From the NCBI GenBank assembly GCA_018882485.1, contig VERU01000074.1, forward strand, positions 1 to 8,950: DNA of 8,950 nucleotides. The letters run 5' to 3'. This document shows positions 1 to 5,372 of the stretch, piece after piece. The notes under the pieces were generated by a model, which had not been told where the DNA came from, made no database searches, and saw only the letters and a list, made by a program, of their open reading frames with translations. Made by a program: the position numbers and the translations under genes. This DNA is from Rhodoferax sp. GTDB taxonomy: Bacteria > Pseudomonadota > Gammaproteobacteria > Burkholderiales > Burkholderiaceae_C. Positions within the stretch are counted from its first letter, which is position 1. Each line of letters opens with the position of its first letter.

Positions 1-414
1 GACATGGAGTCGGGTCCTGCGCGTCAACGGCGTCGGTTTCGGCAGACGCCCACGCGCATCACCGTGCGCTGGCTGTTCCTTGAGACCCAGTTTGCGCTTT
101 TCGAGGCTTGGTACAAGTACCACGCCGACGAGGGTGGCCAGTGGTTCGAAATCACCTTGCTGGGTGGTCTCGGGCTTCTGCCGCATGAAGCACGCTTTAC
201 CCGCCAGTTTGAAGCCCGCTTGTTGTCGGCGCGCCGCTGGGAAGTCAAGGGTGAGCTGGAGATCCGTGAGCGCCCCACGCTGGATGAAGGCGCGCTCAAC
301 CTGCTGCTCGAGTTCGAGGCGCAAGACCTCTTTGCCATGGGAAGTGAACTGCATCAATTGGTGCACATCACCTTGCCGGTGCGCTTACCTCTTCCCCTAT
401 CCCCTGAAATCTGA
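1..414 (+). CDS. Phage minor tail protein, 5'-truncated by window edge
   Basis: The frame is open from the first base, so this is probably the C-terminal part of a protein that starts outside the window. The Met codon at 4 sits inside a D-M-E-S-G-P-A-R-Q-R-R-R-F stretch that resembles the interior of small tail proteins in similar gene blocks, so I do not take it as the real start. Visible hallmarks are the basic RQRRRF segment, then V-R-W-L-F, an F-E-A-W-Y motif, a G-G-Q-W-F motif, E-A-R-F, and W-E-V-K-G-E-L-E-I-R-E-R-P near residue 90. This alternation of aromatic residues and short beta strands fits a small beta-rich structural protein of the tail tip, possibly in the slot of lambda gpM. 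That role is inferred from position and general similarity. No strong Shine-Dalgarno lies before the Met. The next gene follows 17 bases after the TGA. Confidence 0.7.
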   Translation, partial: DMESGPARQRRRFRQTPTRITVRWLFLETQFALFEAWYKYHADEGGQWFEITLLGGLGLLPHEARFTRQFEARLLSARRWEVKGELEIRERPTLDEGALNLLLEFEAQDLFAMGSELHQLVHITLPVRLPLPLSPEI

Positions 415-431
415 TCCCGGACCAATTCACC

Positions 432-1070
432 ATGAGCCTTCAAACCGATTTGCACAATGCCGTCACGCAGGTGGCGGCTGACAGTGCATTGCTGCACGCC
501 GTCGTGCATGGCGGCCCCCAAGACACCGTGACCACCGAAGGCGGCGTGGTCGTCACAGTCGCCAAGCTTCTGAACGATGCGGATGCGCATATCAATTTGG
601 CAGCAAGCGGCATCCTCGCGCAAAGCCAGACAGCCGCCCAGGATGCGCTGACTTCAGCCGAACTGGCCGCCAGCGAAGCCAACCGCGCCCAGTCTGCAGC
701 CAGCCAAGGCGTCACTGAAGCGAATGCCGTCTTGCAACTGGTGCAGAGTAACGGCAATCAGATCCTGGTCGATGCCGAAGATGTGCTGCAGCAGGTCATC
801 ACCCGGTTGATGGCAGTGGGCCTGCCCGATGTACTGACGGGCGCGCGCGGCATGCTCCTGAAGGTCAAGGCCGATGAATCGGGGTATGAGCTGGTCCACA
901 CCGCTGCGTTGCCGCTCTTCTATGGGTTTCATCTGTCCAGTGACGGCTCGGAGCTGTTGCTGACTGAAGGGCGTGAGGAAGCGTTTGATAGCAGCGACTT
1001 CGCTGCCTGGACGATCTCGGAAGGCGTGAGCTTTGCCGTGCAGAACAACGCACTGGAGGTGCAGTTGTGA
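432..1070 (+). CDS. Phage tail fibre/adaptor protein with Ala-rich coiled coil
   Basis: This 212-residue protein has three visible parts. Residues about 20-55 carry H-A-V-V-H-G-G, then T-V-T-T-E-G-G-V-V and V-A-K-L-L-N-D-A-D, a pattern I associate with the start of many phage tail fibre proteins (V-H-G, then T-V-x-T-E-x-G, then a short helix). Residues about 55-130 are rich in Ala, Gln, Ser and Glu with heptad-like spacing, as expected of a trimeric coiled-coil stalk. The last 50 residues are mixed, with aromatic and acidic positions, and could form a small beta domain. It has no large receptor-binding tip of its own. Its stop overlaps the start of the first propeller gene by four bases, which implies coupled translation and perhaps joint assembly. 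The start is the only Met near the left end that includes the conserved region; its ribosome site is weak. A structural fibre or adaptor role is inferred, not shown. Confidence 0.72.
   Translation: MSLQTDLHNAVTQVAADSALLHAVVHGGPQDTVTTEGGVVVTVAKLLNDADAHINLAASGILAQSQTAAQDALTSAELAASEANRAQSAASQGVTEANAVLQLVQSNGNQILVDAEDVLQQVITRLMAVGLPDVLTGARGMLLKVKADESGYELVHTAALPLFYGFHLSSDGSELLLTEGREEAFDSSDFAAWTISEGVSFAVQNNALEVQL
1055..1060 (+). promoter_or_regulatory. Ribosome binding site deciding a GTG start
   Basis: GGAGGT lies six bases before the GTG at 1067. It sits inside the end of the upstream fibre gene and supports the GTG as the start of the first RCC1 protein, giving a GTGA stop/start overlap. Confidence 0.75.
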
Positions 1071-2737
1071 ATCTCGACATCTCGGCGCTCGGCTATCGCT
1101 GGTCCGGCATTTATTCGCCTTACCTCAGCTACCGTGATGGCGATGTGGTTCTCAAAGACGGGGGCGCTTGGGTGATCCGCCATGGCCAGCCGCAGCCCTT
1201 TGCCTTGGGTCAGCAGGACGCGATTCTCAAGGGGCATTTGCTGACCGGTGGTGTGTCGGTGGGCGGCATCGGCAGTATGGTGCTGCATTCCAACGGTACG
1301 GACGGTGTGGAGTTCCGTTTCATGGCCGATCGCAATGGCACGATTGCCACCGCGCTGATGAACACCGACCGGGCAGCAGCGGACTATCACAGCTCCAACT
1401 ACTTCATGGCGGCGATCATGAATGATGGTTCGGTCCGTGCGTGGGGACGCGCTATTTATGGCCAACAGGGTACCGGCAACACGGGGGATATCAGTCGTAC
1501 TTTCCCGGCGCGGGTGGCGTTCCCACCCGGCACGCCACGCATCGTGTCCGTGAATTGTGTGTGGGATGACACCTTCTTCATCGATGCTGAGGGTGGGCTC
1601 TGGCACGCCGGGGGTAACAGTGGCAACGGCTCACCGACGGCAAGCGCCAATGCGGTGCCGCGACGTGTCAATGGTGTGGGCCAATTACCCACCAATGCGG
1701 TGGTCAAGCAACTGATCACCGGTCATGACTGGTACGGCTACCGCATGCTGGCTTGTCTGGATGCCCAGGGTCGGGTCTATGTGTGGGGTAATAACCAGCA
1801 GGGCAGCTTGGGCCTGGGGCACACTTCGGTGGTGACCTCGCCGCAACTGGTGCCATTCACCGTCGATACGCCCATCAAGGCGGTGTTTCTGTCGGGTGGC
1901 ACCTATGCCGCCAGCTACCTGATCGATACAGCCGGCAAACTCTGGGTTGCCGGCGAAGCCAACTCCTGCGGCTTTGGCAGCGACCAGTACACGCACCGTC
2001 TCTGGATGCCTTGGGGTACCGAGAAGCGGGTGAAGAAGGTGTTCTGCTCCGAGTCCGATGCCCATTGGGTCGCGGGTAGCCAGTATTACCGCAGCTATGG
2101 CGTGCTGCTCGAAGATGGGGCGCTGTATCGCTGGGGCCATGACGAGGGGCAGACCTCCGGCATTTGGGGCACGGGCTACACCGGGACCATCTGGACGGGC
2201 CACGCCCTGTTCCCCTACAAGGTGCTCGATGGCGTGGCCGATGCATATGCGGTATCCGGGGGGTATGGGCGCACGCTGGCGCTGATGCAGGACGGCACAG
2301 TTCGTCACACCGGTTACGACGGCTATAACCTGGGTGGCGGTAACGGCAACCGCACACAATGGGCCGCGATTGGCGGCGACTTTCTCACCCAAGTCACCAA
2401 GCTGCGCATGTATGGCAGTAGCTACGGTTCATCGGCCATGGCATTGCGCGCCGATGGCAAAGCGGTGGGTTGGGGCATGGGTGGCGCTGGACAGTGTGGC
2501 AACGGCTACGCCGACTCCGGCAACTCACCCAACCGTTTCGTGCTGATTGACCGACCCATTGTTGACTTCTCGCGCTCAGGCGTAATGGGCTGTGGCGATG
2601 GTGGCGAGTACCACTACGGCGCTTACCACTTCCTCACCCGCGATGGCCAAGTGATGTCCACGGGTTACGGCAGCTATGGCCAGACGGGTGACGACGACAG
2701 CGACCATCGCTTTGCGCCGTCGCCGATCCTGTTCTGA
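1067..2737 (+). CDS. Tail protein with RCC1-type beta-propeller repeats, copy 1
   Basis: The 556-residue product begins with a short domain (about residues 8-40) reading Y-R-W-S-G-I-Y, then Y-R-D-G-D-V-V and G-G-A-W-V. This recalls the W-x-G-x-Y...Y...G-D-V-V...G pattern of small carbohydrate-binding or fibre-attachment modules. A Gly-rich linker follows. From residue 120 there are eight copies of a motif like D-G-x-(V/L)-x-x-W-G, near residues 120, 174, 233, 288, 349, 409, 463 and 526, at intervals of 54-63. Each is followed by a Gly/Asn-rich loop such as Y-G-Q-Q-G-T-G. This is the signature of RCC1/BLIP-II-type propeller blades. In eukaryotes the fold binds proteins; in a phage tail cassette it is best read as a receptor-binding or fibre-tip domain. 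No signal peptide or membrane segment is present. The GTG start is fixed by GGAGGT and the four-base overlap upstream. Host-receptor function is inferred from location. Confidence 0.82.
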   Translation: MNLDISALGYRWSGIYSPYLSYRDGDVVLKDGGAWVIRHGQPQPFALGQQDAILKGHLLTGGVSVGGIGSMVLHSNGTDGVEFRFMADRNGTIATALMNTDRAAADYHSSNYFMAAIMNDGSVRAWGRAIYGQQGTGNTGDISRTFPARVAFPPGTPRIVSVNCVWDDTFFIDAEGGLWHAGGNSGNGSPTASANAVPRRVNGVGQLPTNAVVKQLITGHDWYGYRMLACLDAQGRVYVWGNNQQGSLGLGHTSVVTSPQLVPFTVDTPIKAVFLSGGTYAASYLIDTAGKLWVAGEANSCGFGSDQYTHRLWMPWGTEKRVKKVFCSESDAHWVAGSQYYRSYGVLLEDGALYRWGHDEGQTSGIWGTGYTGTIWTGHALFPYKVLDGVADAYAVSGGYGRTLALMQDGTVRHTGYDGYNLGGGNGNRTQWAAIGGDFLTQVTKLRMYGSSYGSSAMALRADGKAVGWGMGGAGQCGNGYADSGNSPNRFVLIDRPIVDFSRSGVMGCGDGGEYHYGAYHFLTRDGQVMSTGYGSYGQTGDDDSDHRFAPSPILF

Positions 2738-2770
2738 ATCCTTTCAAATTCCATTCTTCAAGGACTGTTC

Positions 2771-4417
2771 ATGGGAACCGTTTCTCTGGGCAAGATTGCC
2801 TTTACCTGGCGCGGCGCGTATGACGCCAGCGCCATCTATGCCCGCCAGGATGTGGTGGGTCACAACGGCGACAGCTTTGTGTGCTTGGTCGATGCCACCA
2901 CGGGCGTGGCACCGCATGCGAACTCACCGGCCTGGGACCTGTTTGCGCAAGGCACGCAAGGAGTGTCGAGCCTACCCGGCGAAGTCATCTACTTCGATGG
3001 CAATCAGCTGGTCGCCTTACCCGTGGGCCAAGCCGGGCAGGTGCTGACCATCGGCGCGCAGGGAGTGCCGGTGTGGGCCACGCCCGATGTGCGTTCGGGC
3101 ACCAAGGCGTTGAAGTTACCCGAGAACGCCAGTAACACGCAGCCCAACAGCTACCGCCAGTTGGGTCTGATCATGACCGATGGCAGCATCCGCGCCTGGG
3201 GACGCAACGCCAACTGGAAGTTGGGGGATGGCACCACCTATGCGCGATCCTATCCGGCACGCACGGCGTTTCCGCCAGGGTTCCCGGGGGCAGCCAAGCT
3301 TTATTACAGCCATGACACCAATGGCTACTGCATCGACAAGAACGGTCAGCTCTGGGGTTGGGGCTACAACGGCTATGGCCAGCTGGCGACCGGCAACACG
3401 ACCAATCAGCCCGTGCCGTACAACATGAGTGCCAATGCCAGCAATTCGATTGCCGGCAAAACCGTGACTCAGTTGGCATTGAACTGCGGCACCGAAGGCT
3501 ACAACAGCACGCTGGTGCTGTGCAGCGACGGGACGGTCCACGCCTGTGGCTACAACGGCTACGGTCAATTGGGTCTGGGCGACACCACCCAGCGCAACAA
3601 CTTCGTGCAGTTGCCCGTGCTTGCTGGCATCACACAGATTTCTGCCGGGCGGGAGCGTTACACCTCTTATTACGCGATCAAGAACGACGGCACGCTGTAC
3701 TCATGGGGTTACAACGGCAACGGGCAACTGGGCGACGGCACCGCCAACCAGGCCAACGTCGCCATGCCACGCGCCGGTGGCAGTCTCGCCGGCAAAACCC
3801 TCGTCAAGGTCTTCGGCGGCTACGTGCACGCCTTCGCGCTGGACAGTACCGGTGCGCTGCATGCCTGGGGCACCAACGACTACGGCCAGCTGGGCAACGG
3901 GAATCTGGCCAACCAGTTCACCCCGGTGCAGGTGGCGACCAACGTGGTCGATGTCTACGCCGGCAGCTACGACTACCCGCTCACTTACCTCAAAAAAACC
4001 GACAAGACGCTGTGGGCCTGCGGCGCAGGTGCCTACTGGGGCAATGCCAACGGCAGCAACAGCGGCAACTTCGTACAAGTGCCGGTGGGCAATACCGTGG
4101 TCAAGGCCGTGCACGGTGGCACCGGGTCCTACAACTACGGCGCGGCCTTATTGGAAAACGGCACCGTCTATGCCTGGGGCTACAACGGCAATGGCGCGCT
4201 GGGCCTGGGCGACGCCACCAACCGCAGCAGCGTCGAACTGGTGCGCATTGCGCAACGCCGCGTGGTCGATATCTCGTCCTACGGGTCGAGCTCCGAGCAG
4301 GGCCTGGTGTTTCTGCTGGATGACGGTCAGGTGCTGGCCAGTGGCTATGCGGGCGAGGCGCAATTGCCCGAGGACGACAGCGAAACGAGCTACGTGCCTT
4401 ACCCGGTGATCCTCTGA
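2771..4417 (+). CDS. Tail protein with RCC1-type beta-propeller repeats, copy 2
   Basis: This 548-residue protein is a diverged relative of the preceding gene. Residues about 8-60 read I-A-F-T-W-R-G-A-Y, A-I-Y-A-R-Q-D-V-V, N-G-D-S-F-V-C and A-P-H-A-N-S-P-A-W-D-L-F. This fits a small aromatic-rich module like carbohydrate-binding or tail-fibre N-terminal domains. A linker (about 61-130) follows. Eight RCC1-type motifs then lie near residues 137, 191, 253, 306, 360, 411, 463 and 518, at intervals of 51-62. Four carry an identical G-Y-N-G loop and several continue G-Q-L-G-x-G-x, closer to the classical RCC1 consensus than in copy 1. The C-terminus (D-D-S-E-T...P-Y-P-V-I-L) matches the end of copy 1 in pattern. 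ATG is preceded by AAGGA six bases upstream, after a 33-base gap. The stop shares one base with the next start (TGATG). A receptor-binding role is inferred. Confidence 0.82.
   Translation: MGTVSLGKIAFTWRGAYDASAIYARQDVVGHNGDSFVCLVDATTGVAPHANSPAWDLFAQGTQGVSSLPGEVIYFDGNQLVALPVGQAGQVLTIGAQGVPVWATPDVRSGTKALKLPENASNTQPNSYRQLGLIMTDGSIRAWGRNANWKLGDGTTYARSYPARTAFPPGFPGAAKLYYSHDTNGYCIDKNGQLWGWGYNGYGQLATGNTTNQPVPYNMSANASNSIAGKTVTQLALNCGTEGYNSTLVLCSDGTVHACGYNGYGQLGLGDTTQRNNFVQLPVLAGITQISAGRERYTSYYAIKNDGTLYSWGYNGNGQLGDGTANQANVAMPRAGGSLAGKTLVKVFGGYVHAFALDSTGALHAWGTNDYGQLGNGNLANQFTPVQVATNVVDVYAGSYDYPLTYLKKTDKTLWACGAGAYWGNANGSNSGNFVQVPVGNTVVKAVHGGTGSYNYGAALLENGTVYAWGYNGNGALGLGDATNRSSVELVRIAQRRVVDISSYGSSSEQGLVFLLDDGQVLASGYAGEAQLPEDDSETSYVPYPVIL
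3362..4189 (+). repeat. Dispersed GGCTACAACGGC repeat encoding the G-Y-N-G blade loop
   Basis: A 12-base unit encoding Gly-Tyr-Asn-Gly occurs in frame at 3362-3373, 3548-3559, 3707-3718 (as GGTTACAACGGC) and 4178-4189. Each copy follows a blade motif ending in W-G or C-G. Flanking bases are also similar (a TGGGG or TGTGG before and GGxxAxTTGGGxxxGGxGAC-like sequence after). These are coding repeats of the propeller, not a CRISPR array or an intergenic element. Their near identity at DNA level could allow recombination between blades. Confidence 0.8.
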
Positions 4418-4959
4418 TGCCCAACACCGCATTGTCTGAGGCCATCAGGGAAGCCTACGCCAGCGCTCCGTCGGAGCAGATCATTCTGCACACGCTGGAG
4501 TTGCGCCACCCGGCGTTTGTGGATGATGCCGGTTTGCCAGTCGCCATTCGCGTGGTGCGTGATACCGCTGATCTGTGGGCACGACTGGAGTCGCAAGCGC
4601 CGCTGCAAGCCGGTGAACGCGTGCAGTTCGTGGCCATGGGTTTCGAGCTCGATCTGCCGCCGGTCGACACCATGCCCGTGCCAGAAATCACCGTCACGCT
4701 TGACAACGTCTCGCGTGAAATCGTGCGGCACCTAGATGCGGCGGCCGAGTCACAGTCGGTGATCGAGGTGACTTACAGGCCGTATCTGTCTACCGATCTT
4801 GAAGGCCCGCAGATGGATCCGCCCATTCACCTGGTGTTGACCGAGGTGGAAGCCGACATCTTCCGGGTGACCGGGCGCGCGCGCATGCTCGATGTGGGCA
4901 ACAAGGCGTTTCCGGGTATCGGCTACACCGCCAAGACGTTTCCCGGGCTCACGCGATGA
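4417..4959 (+). CDS. DUF1833-family phage minor tail protein (lambda gpL-like position)
   Basis: The 180-residue product fits the DUF1833 family of phage proteins. It opens with a helix (A-L-S-E-A-I-R-E-A-Y-A-S-A-P), then I-I-L-H-T-L-E-L-R-H-P-A-F, where such proteins describe a beta strand leading into a short insertion. Later comes F-V-A-M-G-F-E-L-D-L-P-P-V, then P-E-I-T-V-T-L-D-N-V-S-R-E-I and V-T-Y-R-P-Y-L. The C-terminal part has F-P-G-I-G-Y-T, typical of a domain end. Proteins of this family sit directly before the NlpC/P60 tail assembly gene in many siphophages, in the place of lambda gpL, and are thought to help build the tail tip. The order here agrees. The start ATG overlaps the previous stop by one base and has only a weak GGTGAT-like ribosome site, so translation is probably coupled. 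Family naming is from recognition; exact role is inferred from position. Confidence 0.85.
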   Translation: MPNTALSEAIREAYASAPSEQIILHTLELRHPAFVDDAGLPVAIRVVRDTADLWARLESQAPLQAGERVQFVAMGFELDLPPVDTMPVPEITVTLDNVSREIVRHLDAAAESQSVIEVTYRPYLSTDLEGPQMDPPIHLVLTEVEADIFRVTGRARMLDVGNKAFPGIGYTAKTFPGLTR

Positions 4960-5372
4960 ATCCCTCTCCCCATTGGGCGACCGAACTCATCGGTCGGCCT
5001 TGGCATGCCGGTGCGCGTGGCCCGGATGGGTTTGACTGCTGGGGGCTGTTCCTGGCCATCCAGCGTGACCACTTTGGCCGGGACCTCCCGGAAATCCCAG
5101 TCGACGCCAACGACCTGCGCACTGTCATGAGCACCTTCCGAGATCACCCGGAGCGGCAACGTTGGTCGCTGGTAGCCCATCCCATCGAGGGCGATGCCGT
5201 GCTGCTGCGCCAATCCCGCCACCCGGTGCATGTCGGTGTCTGGCTCGCCGTCGACGGTGGCGGCGTGCTGCACGCGGTCAAGGACGCGGGCGTGGTCTTC
5301 CAGAAACTGCCCGAACTCCTGCTGCACGGCTGGCGGGTGGCGGGCTATTACCGATTTGTGGAGCCTTCGTGA
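4956..5372 (+). CDS. NlpC/P60-type tail assembly peptidase (lambda gpK-like)
   Basis: This 138-residue protein shows an NlpC/P60 cysteine peptidase core. The nucleophile is Cys28 in G-F-D-C-W-G-L-F. The catalytic His is most likely His92 in H-P-V-H-V-G-V-W-L, and His106 in V-L-H-A-V is a plausible third polar residue. The preceding R-P-W-H-A-G-A-R-G-P-D-G and the later E-G-D-A-V-L-L fit the family. Phage members such as the C-terminal part of lambda gpK act during tail-tip assembly and are suspected of cleaving peptidoglycan locally. It is short, holding the peptidase domain only; the JAMM/MPN-like half found in lambda gpK is absent. ATG overlaps the upstream stop as ATGA and its own stop overlaps the next start as GTGA, so it sits in a tightly coupled L-K-J series. 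The catalytic residues all appear intact. Confidence 0.88.
   Translation: MNPSPHWATELIGRPWHAGARGPDGFDCWGLFLAIQRDHFGRDLPEIPVDANDLRTVMSTFRDHPERQRWSLVAHPIEGDAVLLRQSRHPVHVGVWLAVDGGGVLHAVKDAGVVFQKLPELLLHGWRVAGYYRFVEPS
5360..5363 (+). promoter_or_regulatory. Ribosome binding site deciding the TipJ GTG start
   Basis: GGAG ends five bases before the GTG at 5369. Together with the GTGA overlap it favours 5369 over the upstream in-frame ATG at 5162, which would read through 211 bases of the peptidase gene in another frame. Confidence 0.65.

Noticed and set aside
3362..4189. Possible CRISPR or tandem repeat array
   Set aside because: The repeats are in frame, spaced unevenly (186, 159 and 471 bases), and encode equivalent blade loops of a protein.
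3358..4323. Long + strand frame of 321 codons inside the second propeller gene
   Set aside because: It is a Gln/Arg-rich shadow of the RCC1 reading frame with no family-like motif. The other frame has clear repeats.
2771..4417. Diversity-generating retroelement variable region, prompted by many AAC and TAC codons in propeller loops
   Set aside because: No reverse transcriptase gene and no near-identical template repeat is visible in the window. The Asn/Tyr richness is explained by the RCC1 loop consensus.
5162..5368. In-frame upstream extension of the TipJ gene beginning at ATG 5162
   Set aside because: It overlaps most of the NlpC/P60 gene in another frame and encodes Arg/Ala/Pro-rich shadow sequence. 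The GTG at 5369 has a ribosome site and the usual GTGA overlap.
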